Positions 18,818 through 28,000 of a stretch of 64,000 nucleotides of DNA are shown piece by piece (position 1 is the first letter of the stretch; each line of letters starts with the position of its first letter). The notes under the pieces were generated by a model. That model made no database searches. It had not been told where the DNA came from and was given only the letters and a program-made list of their open reading frames with translations. The position numbers and the translations under genes are program-made. The stretch is from Nostoc sphaeroides (GTDB lineage Bacteria; Cyanobacteriota; Cyanobacteriia; Cyanobacteriales; Nostocaceae), in NCBI RefSeq assembly GCF_003443655.1, contig NZ_CP031941.1, positions 1,545,501-1,609,500 on the forward strand. Direction: 5' to 3'.

Positions 18818-19525
18818 CTAAGTACAAGGTAGGAAAGCAAACTTGATTTTGAACAATACAGCACCGATTGATGTGTCGATTGTATCAATTGAGATTTGGG
18901 TTTTTAGACCCGCAGGGGTTGCAGGTAGATTGTTAGCTCTTGCAACAATAAATGAATTGATACCAACAACTATATCCACTGGTTTAGTACAGGCATTTAT
19001 TGTGTCTGATACAACAGCTACATCTTTGGAAAAAGTATCTGAGAAGCCAGAAGCAAAGCTTTGCTTTGAAGTAGGGGTTAGTTTACCTTGAAGCAATAGT
19101 CTAACGGTCACGTCAGCACTACCTCCCTTAGGCACATCTGCAAACCCATTATACAAGAGGCTAATGGGCTGAACCTTAAATCCAACAGGTACATTAAGAT
19201 TGATCCGCAGGGTGCAGCTTTCTGCTACAACCTCAGTAGGTGGAGCTATAGCTTTAAACTTAGAAAATACTATTGAAAGAGTATCTCCATTCAAAATTGC
19301 CTCTGGTGTTACAAAGATATTTCGGCAGTGAAAAAAAGTTACTGGAAATTTTTTAAACTCAAATGCGCGTGTTGGTCTGGATGCAATATTCGGGGGTATA
19401 TTGCCTTCAGTATTGGCATTGATTGTCACGGAAGTTTGCGCGCTAGCTGATAATGCAGAAAACATCCCAGAACCGACTAAGACCAGAAAACTTAGCTGTT
19501 TACCTAACTGTTTGATAAATTGCAT
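18818..19525 (-). CDS. Secreted DUF4360-like protein
   Basis: The 235-residue protein begins with a clear signal peptide (hydrophobic stretch about 10-28, cleavage near SASAQ). The mature part has few Cys residues and the pattern NGDTLSIVFSKFKA, SCTLRINLNVPVGFKV and YNGFADVPKGG. This resembles DUF4360, a family of small secreted proteins in cyanobacteria and fungi. The function is unknown; it is periplasmic or extracellular. A heptameric repeat lies directly upstream, and no neighbour suggests a partner. Confidence 0.65.
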   Translation of the reverse strand: MQFIKQLGKQLSFLVLVGSGMFSALSASAQTSVTINANTEGNIPPNIASRPTRAFEFKKFPVTFFHCRNIFVTPEAILNGDTLSIVFSKFKAIAPPTEVVAESCTLRINLNVPVGFKVQPISLLYNGFADVPKGGSADVTVRLLLQGKLTPTSKQSFASGFSDTFSKDVAVVSDTINACTKPVDIVVGINSFIVARANNLPATPAGLKTQISIDTIDTSIGAVLFKIKFAFLPCT

Positions 19526-19544
19526 ACATTAATCTCCATTAAAG

Positions 19545-19577
19545 TAATTCGTAATTCGTAATTCGTAATTCGTAATT
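19545..19577. repeat. Heptameric repeat ATTCGTA
   Basis: Over four tandem copies sit about 20 bases upstream of the start codon of the secreted protein gene. A related unit is found near 51310-51390. Confidence 0.85.
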
Positions 19578-19849
19578 AAGTTTTGTAATGGGGATTTAAC
19601 CCCAACACAAAACTTGCCGGTTTTAGAACCGGGGGACTTAAACCCACGGAACTAGTTAAAAACAAAATTGATAAACATTAATGGGTTGTCTTGCAAAGCG
19701 GAGTAAACACATTATAGCTTGACGTTAGCATGATTAAGTGATTTAACATAATTCTTAAACTTAATGAATACTGAAGAAATATAATCTATTTCAACAAATA
19801 TTTATTGTGTCGTTATTCATTCTGGATTCCAACATTTAAAAGCAAATTT

Positions 19850-20612
19850 TCACTCATATTTATTTTTATAATCTGTGATTTTCAGTTCATCAATATTCCA
19901 AAAAGTTGACCCAAAGGCAGAAAACTTGATGGGATTGACACGTTCACGCACCGCCTGAAACGAGATTGGATTCACAAGACAGAATATCGGCAACTGTTCA
20001 GCAACGATTTGCTGAACAGTTGCCATAAATTGCCTTGCGTTTCCTCTCATATGATGTCGGCTAGATTACTTATTAAACCTGAAGAACCCTACGCCGCCAA
20101 AGCTAGCTATGCTTTGTCTCCCCTCCCCGCTTTTCGGGAGGGGCTGGGGGTGGGGTGCAATGACTGTGGAAATCATAACTAATTATACGGACGTGATATG
20201 ACTAGTCCACAATAAAGATAGAAGATTAGCGCTCTTTTATTACTTTGAAAAAATCAAATATTTGTAGGTTGGGTTGAACTTTAGTGAAACCCCAACCAAA
20301 TGAAGGATTCTTGGTGTTGGGTTTCGTTCCTCAACCCAACCTACCCTTAGATTTATAAAAACTAGTCCAAAATAAAGATAGAAGATTAGGTTTAACATCT
20401 GCACCGGGAACACCAAATGCACCGACATAACAATCCCAATCTCGACGAGAGAGTAGCTTTTGCAATACTACATTAAAACTGACTATCTGCATATCTACTT
20501 TGATACCAATTTGACTGAAGTCTTGTTGGATTTGAACTGGTGTTTGGTGAGTTGGGAAGATTTTTTCCTCACTCCTAAAAGGCAAGAGAGGGTTTTTGGT
20601 TAGATTAGTCAA
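19850..20612 (-). pseudogene. Broken peptide ABC transporter substrate-binding protein (family 5), C-terminal part
   Basis: Two minus-strand pieces match the C-terminal third of family 5 solute-binding proteins. The upstream piece (20331-20612) reads DFSQIGIKVDMQIVSFNVVL and RRDWDCYVGAFGVPG and stops after NLLSLFWTS. The downstream piece (19850-20050) reads VQQIVAEQLPIFCLVNP and SAFGSTFWNIDELKITD, the usual end of such proteins. Between them lie a 29-bp duplication of the NLLSLxWTS segment, a family 1 MITE core and a GC-rich hairpin. The N-terminal two thirds and any permease genes are absent, so this is a decayed fragment. Confidence 0.85.
20201..20389. repeat. 29-bp direct repeat bracketing a family 1 MITE core
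   Basis: Positions 20201-20229 and 20361-20389 are identical except for one base; both begin ACTAGTCCA and end AGAAGATTAG. The 131 bases between them contain the hairpin core of family 1 (about 20258-20345) without its CAATACTGC ends. The duplicated segment is coding DNA of the broken binding-protein gene. Confidence 0.85.
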
Positions 20613-20706
20613 AAATTTATCGCTGTTTATCCTTGGAAAACAAGGCTTTCAGAGTTTGGCACAAGATCCATTTAGGCAAGGGGTTTAATGTGTTGGACCA
20701 AAAGAA

Positions 20707-20779
<73 letters not shown>

Positions 20780-20842
20780 GCACGAATAGTTATCATAGCA
20801 GACTCCTGACAATTTAACTAGTGCCGCGCCCAAAAAACTAAT

Positions 20843-20997
20843 TAGGGACTTCCAAATTAAAAAACATCCAAAAATCTCATAAAACAATCTTCTCTCATCT
20901 TCCTTTCTCCGTGTTCTCTGCGCCTCTGTGGTAGCCTGCGGCAAGCCGATGCAGCGTCTACGTTTTCTTGGATAATTTATTTCTTGGAAATCCCTTA
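20843..20997 (+). mobile_element. MITE-like element, family 3 copy 2, ending in the stop codon of the sensor gene
   Basis: The element starts TAGGGACTTCCAAAT and ends TTTCTTGGAAATCCCTTA, with TA at both borders. Its right border TA (20996-20997) is part of the TAA stop of the sensor protein that ends at 20995. The interior carries CTCTGCGCCTCTGTGG, related to the interior of the family 2 copy at 13289. Confidence 0.75.
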
Positions 20998-23235
20998 AAG
21001 GGGGAATTTGACAGTGAAGGTGGTTTGACCGGCTCCACTCTCTACATAAATTGAGCCGCCTAAATGTCTGACCATTTTCTGGACTAATGCCAATTCCAGT
21101 CCCGTGCCGCTATGTTTCCAAGGATCGTGTTTGGAAAGGTGATAGAATGGCTCAAATATCCGTGACAGTTCATTGCTAGTAAGCTCTAGTCCAGAATTGC
21201 TAATATTAAGCTCTACTGCGTCCGTTATGAGGTGAGCAGAGACTGTGATAGACTCACCTGCTGGGGTATATTTGCAGACATGGTTGAGTAGTTCGGTGAT
21301 AATCCTCTCCATATCTGTGATATCTGTCTCTAAAAGCGGGAGTGCAGGATCAACACTCAGGTTTAACTGCTGTCGCTGGCAGTTGGTGAGGTCGCGAAAA
21401 GACTCGACAATGGGGTGAAGCCAGCTTTGTAAATCAATGGCAATCAAAGTTGGGGGATCGGGTTCGGCTTCTAGATATGTGAGTGTGAGTAGGTCGTTAA
21501 TTAACTTGCTTTCTCGCGCACACTCGTTATGCAGAATCTGCAAGAGTTGTGGAACTATTTCTATCTCTAATATTTCTGCTGGTGTGAGGACACTTTCGAG
21601 AGTTTGGACTGCAAGGCTGATGCTAGTTATTGGTGTCCGCAGTTCTTGGGACAGGTTTCTGAGAAATTGGTTTTTGAGCCGATCGCAATTTTCTAATTCT
21701 TTTACCTGTGCCTGGTTTTGTTTGTAAAGCTGGGCTTGACGAATAGCGATCGCACATTCATTTGCAACCTGCTGCACTAACTCGATTTCAAATTCATCAA
21801 ATGCCTCTTGTGTCGGTCTTGTCAACCAAATATTTCCCAAAATCCCTTGAGTATCGAAAATGGGACAAGCCATCTGGGACATAACCAATAGCTTTGGTTC
21901 CCATCCCGGCACAATTTCCAAAAATTGCAATGTTTGTTTTTGCAACAGTGGCTGATAAACTTCAAGACGGTCTGCAATCTGTTTAGTCAATCCTTGACAC
22001 TGAGGTAAGTTAGTGGTGTACTCGTAGGCAATAGTAACCATTTGGCAGGTGCTATAGAGTTCGATTTGGCAACGAGCAAGGTTCAGTAACTCTGCTAATT
22101 CCTGAGTCACTGTCTGCAATACCTGAGTTTCATCCACACTGTCGCGGATTTGTTCTGTCATGCGTCGCACCAAGGCTTCAAAGTTTCGTACCTGCTGCAA
22201 CTGATTTTTGTGCTTCTGTTTTTGCAACTGCAACTTTGCTTTGAGATCCTGGAACTGCTGACGAAGTTCTGCTTGTTCAGCAGCAATGCCGATTTGAGTT
22301 GCCAACTGTTTAAGTAAATCGGTTTCTGTTTGCTGCCATTGACGCGATTTGTGGCAATGCTGGGCAATCAATAGCCCCCACATATCTTGCTCTTTGAAAA
22401 TCGGCACGACTAGATTGGCTCTCACCTGCAAAGATGCCAGAAAATCTATATGGCAAGGATGCAACCCAGCTGCATAAATATCTTCAATAACTTGAATGCA
22501 ACCTCGCGCGTAGTGTTCTGGATGTTTGTCACTGAAGCAGGGATCGGTAATGTTTTTTCCCAACAGGGGATCAGTCACAGTTGATTCGGCAATGATTACC
22601 CCACTACTATCAGCCTTGAAGCGATAAATTAGGACGCGATCGCAATTCAAAAATTGCCGCAGTTCAATTGTTGTCTGATGCAGAATTGTCTCTAATTCTA
22701 CAGATTGGTGAATTCGTCCGGCGATCGCTTCTAGCAGTTGTTCCCGTTCAACCTGAAGTCCAACTGCTTGTTCTGCTTGCTTCACAGGAGTAATATTGCT
22801 ACTAGTACCAATCAGTCGATAAATCCGAGAGTTAGCATCCCGTAGCGGGGTGAGAGTCGTACTCCACCAAGTCTCAATCCCTTGGAATTGCAAACATTGT
22901 TCGTAAGAAATAGTTTTGCCAAATAGCACACATTCAGCATAATGTTGACGCACCTTAGCAGCATCGTTGGGGGAGAGAATATCCTCTGGTTTTTTACCCC
23001 GGAGATCATCTGAGCGAATGCCTATCCATCGCTCATGAGTAGGATTAAGTGCCACATATCGAAAATCTCCGTCCTCCAGAACATCAACTACAAATATTGA
23101 TGCTTGCACAGAATCGTACATGCTCAGTAGAAATTGCTCACTACTACTTTTCTCATCTACTTCTGTGCCGAAGAGAATCTGAGGTGGTGATAATTTTGTC
23201 AACTCCATAGTTGATTCCATTGGATTTATATTCAT
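20995..23235 (-). CDS. DXCF-type cyanobacteriochrome sensor, histidine kinase-like but lacking the phospho-acceptor His
   Basis: The 746-residue protein has PAS (about 34-155), GAF1 (about 165-330), a coiled coil, GAF2 (about 370-500), a DHp-like helix pair and an HATPase-like end. GAF1 is of the bilin-binding type: canonical Cys261 is followed by His in GLHPCHIDFL, and a second Cys233 lies in DPCF, exactly 28 residues earlier. That is the DXCF arrangement of dual-Cys cyanobacteriochromes, which usually sense blue/green light. The expected H-box SHELRTP reads SQELRTP (Gln530, codon CAA) and the G1 box reads NSG instead of DxG. GTGLELALV (G2) is kept. It may therefore signal without classical autophosphorylation. 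It is a single gene and soluble, with no membrane segment. Confidence 0.85.
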   Translation of the reverse strand: MNINPMESTMELTKLSPPQILFGTEVDEKSSSEQFLLSMYDSVQASIFVVDVLEDGDFRYVALNPTHERWIGIRSDDLRGKKPEDILSPNDAAKVRQHYAECVLFGKTISYEQCLQFQGIETWWSTTLTPLRDANSRIYRLIGTSSNITPVKQAEQAVGLQVEREQLLEAIAGRIHQSVELETILHQTTIELRQFLNCDRVLIYRFKADSSGVIIAESTVTDPLLGKNITDPCFSDKHPEHYARGCIQVIEDIYAAGLHPCHIDFLASLQVRANLVVPIFKEQDMWGLLIAQHCHKSRQWQQTETDLLKQLATQIGIAAEQAELRQQFQDLKAKLQLQKQKHKNQLQQVRNFEALVRRMTEQIRDSVDETQVLQTVTQELAELLNLARCQIELYSTCQMVTIAYEYTTNLPQCQGLTKQIADRLEVYQPLLQKQTLQFLEIVPGWEPKLLVMSQMACPIFDTQGILGNIWLTRPTQEAFDEFEIELVQQVANECAIAIRQAQLYKQNQAQVKELENCDRLKNQFLRNLSQELRTPITSISLAVQTLESVLTPAEILEIEIVPQLLQILHNECARESKLINDLLTLTYLEAEPDPPTLIAIDLQSWLHPIVESFRDLTNCQRQQLNLSVDPALPLLETDITDMERIITELLNHVCKYTPAGESITVSAHLITDAVELNISNSGLELTSNELSRIFEPFYHLSKHDPWKHSGTGLELALVQKMVRHLGGSIYVESGAGQTTFTVKFPL

Positions 23236-23568
23236 GCGAGAGTCCCTGTCTGGTATTACTGACTCTTCTAGGCGCTCTCTTGTTGTTAAGCTTGTAGTAG
23301 ATGCACTTTAGCGCCTATAGCAAAGTCTTGTCAGCTGTTGCTCATCGAAATTTGGATCTTTCTCTACTTCTTGTCAGAAATCTAGGAAAGCTAATAAAAG
23401 TCAGCTTAACAAATCCTGCTTTTTGAAGGCGAAAATACATTTGCAGGTTAGGGCAAACTTATTGAAGTTGATTTTAAACAGTTTTTCAAGATTGTTGCAT
23501 ATACTTAAGTGTAAACCTCAGTATACATCAATTAAATTTATAATTCTTAATATAGGGAGTGGGAAAAC
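23236..23568. other. Spacer upstream of the photosensor gene
   Basis: AT-rich, no ORF and no repeat that I can support. It probably carries the promoter of the sensor gene, whose start lies at 23235. Confidence 0.4.
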
Positions 23569-24132
23569 TCACAATCGCAATTTATGAGCATTCATTCCGG
23601 TGAGGATACCAACCAGCAGCCAAGTAATAGCTAATCCCATGACTTCACCTAAGAATAACTGCATCAGGCGGTGTAAAATCATGCCAATAGCAGAACCCAC
23701 GGGGACAGCAACAGCCCAACTAGCCGAAGAGACAAATATCCATCGCCACGCGTTATGCTGGGGAATTGCTAACCATTGTGTTAATCCAATGCCCAAGCCG
23801 CCAAGCGCCCCAGAAACAGCCCCAGACAAGATTCTCACAGGGAAAATCTGAGTGCTAGGGACTATCCAACCCACCGCACCAATACCGATCGCGGTGATAA
23901 TACTCCAACCCAAAAGACTTGACAAAATCCACCTGATACAATATGCAGGTTCTTTGAGAAGACAACCTTGAGGAAGTGCGATCGCAAATCCACCGATAGC
24001 TGCTTCTACTACTCCAATATCAGGTTTATCGCCGACTTCAATAAAGAGTAAACTCAATAAAAAACCGCCAAAAGTAGCGAAAGTCCACAGCAATATAAAG
24101 CCAAATCTAGTATTTTCCGACGCGAATGGCAT
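23569..24132 (-). CDS. Multi-pass membrane protein of unknown function
   Basis: The 187-residue hydrophobic protein has about five or six membrane segments and Gly-rich helices such as SGALGGLGIGLTQWL and VPVGSAIGMIL. The two halves look similar, each with a GF(A/S)IxLxQ(G/W)-like element, suggesting an internal duplication seen in related cyanobacterial membrane proteins. The ATG at 24132 overlaps the TGA of the upstream hydrolase gene by one base (TGATG), so it is probably translationally coupled to it. I do not recognise a functional family. Confidence 0.65.
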   Translation of the reverse strand: MPFASENTRFGFILLWTFATFGGFLLSLLFIEVGDKPDIGVVEAAIGGFAIALPQGCLLKEPAYCIRWILSSLLGWSIITAIGIGAVGWIVPSTQIFPVRILSGAVSGALGGLGIGLTQWLAIPQHNAWRWIFVSSASWAVAVPVGSAIGMILHRLMQLFLGEVMGLAITWLLVGILTGMNAHKLRL

Positions 24133-25379
24133 CAAAGTTTCTTTGTTTGTAATAGTCTGACAGTTTTAGCATTAAACAGATCAAAAAAACCTTTGCGTCG
24201 CTGTTGGGGTGATTCGGGTACAATGTAACCCCAGAGACTCTCCCAGTAAAAAAAGGAGATCCCGTCAAAATTGCGATCGCGCACCACTTGAACTTGTTCT
24301 CTAATTTGTGCCATTTTCACAGGATGACGCACCGTTCCCGTTGATATCCCAATACCTACAGGAATTAGACTTTGAGCCAATTTTATCGATGGAAGTTCTA
24401 GTTGAGCGATAAAAGAGTTTTTGTCATTTCGATACACCTGCAAAATTAACTCATTAACTAAACCTTTTTTTACCCAATTTTCCCAGTCTTGCAAATAGTA
24501 TTTATAAGCAAAAGCTTGATAGTTAGGAGATAAAGATATTATAACTTTGGGTTTAACAGCCTTGACAGCTTGATAGATTTCTGCCATAAAATCAGTAATT
24601 TTATCTGCCCGCCACCGCATCCACTCTGAGTTAAAAGGATCAGTTGGGGGACTTTTGCCTTGATGCTCTTGCTGGTATAGTTCAATAGTGAAGCGATCGT
24701 AGCCAAACTGTACCGGCATCCCAAAATGATCGTCAAGCTGAATACCATCCACATCGTAATCTCTGACTACTTCTAAAATTAGCCCTTGAATAAACTCTTG
24801 AACTTGCGGATGTAGGGGATTCAACCAAGCCACCTTACTTACCAAAACATTATCAATTTCTTCTGGTGGAGCATCTTGGGTAGATTTTATACCTTCTTGC
24901 CCTATTGTTAACCAGTCGGGATAACGCCTTGCTAATTGTGAATAATGCGGCGTCATAAACCCGTATTCAAACCAGGGAATGACTCTCAAATCTTTATTTT
25001 TAGCAAGTGTCACTATCTTTGCTAAAACATCCTGTCCACCATGCATAAAGTTGAGCAAAGGCTGAGTTTCCGAACCTGTAGTCATTTTAGCTACAGCACT
25101 CTTATAAAAAGTATGTCCTCGGTTCCAAACTACAGGATAAATTGTATTAAAGTTGAGAGTCGATAATTGGTTTATAGCACGGTTAATACCCCAAGGAACA
25201 AATAGTACACCGCTAGCAACATTAGTGAGCCAAACGCCGCGGATTTCTGTAGTTAAAGGACTTATTTTTTGGGAATCAACTGGCACTGAAGAGACTGAAG
25301 AGAGCGAAAAAACTGTTAAGGTGGCTACTAATCCCAAACACAGTAAGTAAGAAACACAACGGCGAGCAACCCGATTCAT
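24132..25379 (-). CDS. Glycoside hydrolase-like family 10 (GHL10/DUF187) protein, exported
   Basis: The 415-residue protein has an N-terminal signal or anchor sequence (hydrophobic stretch about 10-30). A TIM-barrel domain follows that begins EIRGVWLTNVASGV and continues with NFNTIYPVVWNRG, VIPWFEYGF, WLNPLHPQVQEF, DYDVDGIQLDDHFG and IISLSPN. These are the hallmarks of the GHL10/DUF187 family, putative glycosidases acting on cell-surface polysaccharides. The conserved Asp pair in QLDDH is present. The product is likely periplasmic or outer-surface. It is first in a two-gene unit with the overlapping membrane protein. Confidence 0.88.
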   Translation of the reverse strand: MNRVARRCVSYLLCLGLVATLTVFSLSSVSSVPVDSQKISPLTTEIRGVWLTNVASGVLFVPWGINRAINQLSTLNFNTIYPVVWNRGHTFYKSAVAKMTTGSETQPLLNFMHGGQDVLAKIVTLAKNKDLRVIPWFEYGFMTPHYSQLARRYPDWLTIGQEGIKSTQDAPPEEIDNVLVSKVAWLNPLHPQVQEFIQGLILEVVRDYDVDGIQLDDHFGMPVQFGYDRFTIELYQQEHQGKSPPTDPFNSEWMRWRADKITDFMAEIYQAVKAVKPKVIISLSPNYQAFAYKYYLQDWENWVKKGLVNELILQVYRNDKNSFIAQLELPSIKLAQSLIPVGIGISTGTVRHPVKMAQIREQVQVVRDRNFDGISFFYWESLWGYIVPESPQQRRKGFFDLFNAKTVRLLQTKKL

Positions 25380-25594
25380 TTGTAAGCGTGACCTAGTGCG
25401 ATCGGAATATATATAACTACAAAATAAAGTTGTAATCCTCCGGATGATGTAATTAACAAATAAATGATGATTTTATGCCAATATGTAAATTAATAAATGT
25501 GCCTTAGTGGACAATTCTCGCTATTTTGAATTCTATGAAATACAAGATGCCATAATGTACGTACTTTCCCCAGATTAAGCACACCCCTCACACT

Positions 25595-25704
25595 CTCGTT
25601 CCCAGCCTCTGGCTGGGAATGCCCCTCATTGAGGCTCCGCCTCCTATACTAACTTGAGGCAGAGCCTCATATAACTACATTCCCTGGCAGAGCCAGGGAA
25701 CGAG
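25595..25704. repeat. Palindromic dispersed repeat (CTCGTTCCCAG family)
   Basis: Nested inverted repeats: CTCGTTCCC...GGGAACGAG at the ends, and TGAGGCTCCGCCTC with GAGGCAGAGCCTCA inside. It is the same family as 11920-12032, 36951-37014 and the insertion at 42231-42405. The rest of the spacer 25380-25768 is AT-rich, plus a GACGCGATTAATCGCGTC palindrome (25739-25758). Confidence 0.8.
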
Positions 25705-25768
25705 AGAATATACCAAAACCTGATAACTCCAAACGTACAGACGCGATTAATCGCGTCTCTCCTAACTT

Positions 25769-27241
25769 TTAAAATCGTTCCACACCTTCAAATTGCTTGA
25801 TAGCCGATGCATTTGCGGCTTCACCACAAGTTCGTGGTGTGGGGAATATCTTTTCAGGATTTGCTAACCCTTTTGGATTAAAAACTTGCCGTACCCATTG
25901 CATAGTTTCTAAATCAACTTGGCTAAACATCTGTGGCATATAGCACTTTTTCTCTTCACCAATACCATGTTCGCCAGAAATACTGCCACCAACTTGGACA
26001 CAAAGTTTGAGAATTTTTCCACCCATTTCTTCTACTTGTTCCAATGCTCCATGCACAGAATTATCATAAAGAATTAGCGGATGAAGATTACCATCGCCAG
26101 CATGAAATACATTAGCAACACGATAACCATATTGTTCACTTAAAGTCTGAATTTCGTGCAGAACATAAGGCAACTGAGTCCGAGGAATTACACCATCTTG
26201 TACATAATAATCTGGGCTTAAATGTCCAGCCGCAGCAAAAGCGGCTTTGCGTCCTTTCCATAATTTCAATCTGGTTTCTGGGTCAGTAGCAGAAGTGACA
26301 TTTCGTGCCCCATTCTTTTTACAAATTTCAATAACTCGCTGCTTATTTCCTGCAACTTCTACTTCTAAACCGTCAATCTCTATTAGCAAAATGGCAGTAG
26401 CATCGCGGGGATAACAATTAGTTGCTACAACATCTTCAACAGCATTGATGCTGAAGTTATCCATCATTTCCATACCACCAGGAATAATCCCGGCGCTGAT
26501 AATGTCAGAAACAGTTGCTCCAGCTGCTTCAATGCTAGTAAAATCTGCCAACAGCACACAAATTGATTCTGCACTTTTGAGAATTCGCAAAGTAATTTCT
26601 GTAGCAATTCCTAAAGTACCTTCGGAACCAACAAAAACACCTGTTAAATCATAACCAGGCATTTCTGGGATTTGTCCGCCTATATCGATAATTTCCCCTT
26701 CCGGCGTGACAATTTTTAATCCTAAAACGTGGTTAGTAGTAACACCGTATTTGAGACAATGTACGCCACCAGAATTTTCGGCAATATTGCCCCCAATAGA
26801 GCAAATAATTTGACTGGAAGGGTCAGGAGCGTAGTAAAAACCAGCACCACTTACAGCTTGTGTTACCCAACTATTAATCACCCCTGGTTGGACAACTGTT
26901 CGTTGATTTTCTAAATCAATACTGAGGATTTGCCGCATTAAGGAAGTGACAATTAAAACAGAATCTATGACTGGCAAAGCGCCACCAGATAGACCAGTAC
27001 CAGAACCGCGTGCTATGAAGGGTATAGAGTATTGGTTGCATATTTTTACAATTTCTGCAACTTGTTCTGTAGTTCTGGGTAACACCACCACAGCCGGACG
27101 TTGGCGATAACCAGTTAAACCATCGCATTCATAGGTAATGAGTTCTTCTCGGCGTTGCACCACACCATTTTTGCCAAGGACAGCCTCGAATGCTTTGATA
27201 ATCGGTTTCCAGTTGAGTTGTTTTTTATCTTGGGTAAGCAT
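25769..27241 (-). CDS. glcD: Glycolate oxidase/dehydrogenase subunit GlcD (FAD-linked)
   Basis: The 490-residue protein is a vanillyl-alcohol-oxidase-fold flavoprotein. The FAD-binding PCMH domain (about 50-230) has the motifs IPFIARGSGTGLSGGALP, DPSSQIICSIGGNIAENSGG and GVFVGSEGTLGI. The C-terminal domain has VFHAGDGNLHPLIL and SGEHGIGEEKK, characteristic of GlcD/lactate dehydrogenases. It oxidises glycolate, the photorespiration product, to glyoxylate. GlcE and GlcF subunits are not adjacent. It lies 26 bases downstream of the HEPN gene on the same strand, so it may be cotranscribed with it. Confidence 0.95.
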   Translation of the reverse strand: MLTQDKKQLNWKPIIKAFEAVLGKNGVVQRREELITYECDGLTGYRQRPAVVVLPRTTEQVAEIVKICNQYSIPFIARGSGTGLSGGALPVIDSVLIVTSLMRQILSIDLENQRTVVQPGVINSWVTQAVSGAGFYYAPDPSSQIICSIGGNIAENSGGVHCLKYGVTTNHVLGLKIVTPEGEIIDIGGQIPEMPGYDLTGVFVGSEGTLGIATEITLRILKSAESICVLLADFTSIEAAGATVSDIISAGIIPGGMEMMDNFSINAVEDVVATNCYPRDATAILLIEIDGLEVEVAGNKQRVIEICKKNGARNVTSATDPETRLKLWKGRKAAFAAAGHLSPDYYVQDGVIPRTQLPYVLHEIQTLSEQYGYRVANVFHAGDGNLHPLILYDNSVHGALEQVEEMGGKILKLCVQVGGSISGEHGIGEEKKCYMPQMFSQVDLETMQWVRQVFNPKGLANPEKIFPTPRTCGEAANASAIKQFEGVERF

Positions 27242-27267
27242 AGTTTTTTAAAGTTCAAGGTAGATGT

Positions 27268-27645
27268 TTACAGGTTGCTTAAAATTAAAATTACTTCCTC
27301 AGATGAATTTAAAGCCATTAACGTAATACCAGCCAATCCAGGAAATTTATCTACATAATCTGCTTGATTGCGATAAAGTCGTAACTTTGCTAATTCTTTT
27401 GCTAACAATTGACGCTGTGGTTCGGGACTAATATCAAATTGGTCACTGACATACTTGTGAGCATTACCTGTTGTCGGAATTGAATGCCCTTGTTGATCGC
27501 GCAGGTAGTTTCGTGCTTCGATAAAAGCTGCATAGTACGCTCGACTGATGGCCGCACGAAACTTAGCTTCTTGATTGGCAGAAGTAGTTGCAGCACCTGC
27601 TAGCTCTTTAGCTACTTTAAGATACTCAGACCAATCAAAACTCAT
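27268..27645 (-). CDS. HEPN-domain protein
   Basis: The 125-residue all-helical protein has the HEPN pattern EAKFRAAISRAYYAAFIEARNYL, then LRLYRNQADYVD. The RNxADY ending marks a HEPN subgroup; the classical R-x4-6-H RNase motif is not visible in it. HEPN proteins are often toxins, RNA nucleases or scaffolds of defence systems. It overlaps by 11 bases the small gene upstream (27635-28000), which suggests a two-gene toxin-antitoxin-like unit. The usual MNT nucleotidyltransferase partner is absent. The function is inferred only. Confidence 0.75.
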   Translation of the reverse strand: MSFDWSEYLKVAKELAGAATTSANQEAKFRAAISRAYYAAFIEARNYLRDQQGHSIPTTGNAHKYVSDQFDISPEPQRQLLAKELAKLRLYRNQADYVDKFPGLAGITLMALNSSEEVILILSNL

Positions 27646-28000
27646 CTGGATATTCTAAAAGCGTAATCAACTGACTTCGTACCTCGTGTGTTGTATTATT
27701 TAACCACCAATCCAGATCCATTTGTTTTTGTCTTGCGATCGCATCATCAGGATCAAGCTTCATCAGTATAGATAATACCAGTAGCACGTAGTCGATGATT
27801 TCTGGATCTGGAACAACTTCCAGAAATAGTTGGGAGTCAGGGAAGTAGTGGCGAATTTTGTCAGGTGCTTCTAGCAGCACGGGAATGAGAAACGGATGTT
27901 TATCCAGAAATTCTAAAACTTCGGTGCGCTCTCGGAAGGTGTATAACTGCTCAATGGTTTGGATATCGGCGGGAAAAATGCTAACTGCGGTGTCTGTCAT
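27635..28000 (-). CDS. Small conserved-type protein overlapping the HEPN gene
   Basis: The 121-residue acidic protein contains LYTFRERTEVLEFLDKHPFL, KIRHYFPDSQLFLEVVPDPE and DYVLLVLSILMKLDPDDAI. I recognise no named domain, but the sequence looks well ordered and gene-like. Its stop overlaps the HEPN start by 11 bases, implying translational coupling and a joint role. It could be the antitoxin or sensor of the pair, similar to small proteins that predict limb length or accompany HEPN in cyanobacteria. This is inference. Confidence 0.65.
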   Translation of the reverse strand: MTDTAVSIFPADIQTIEQLYTFRERTEVLEFLDKHPFLIPVLLEAPDKIRHYFPDSQLFLEVVPDPEIIDYVLLVLSILMKLDPDDAIARQKQMDLDWWLNNTTHEVRSQLITLLEYPDEF

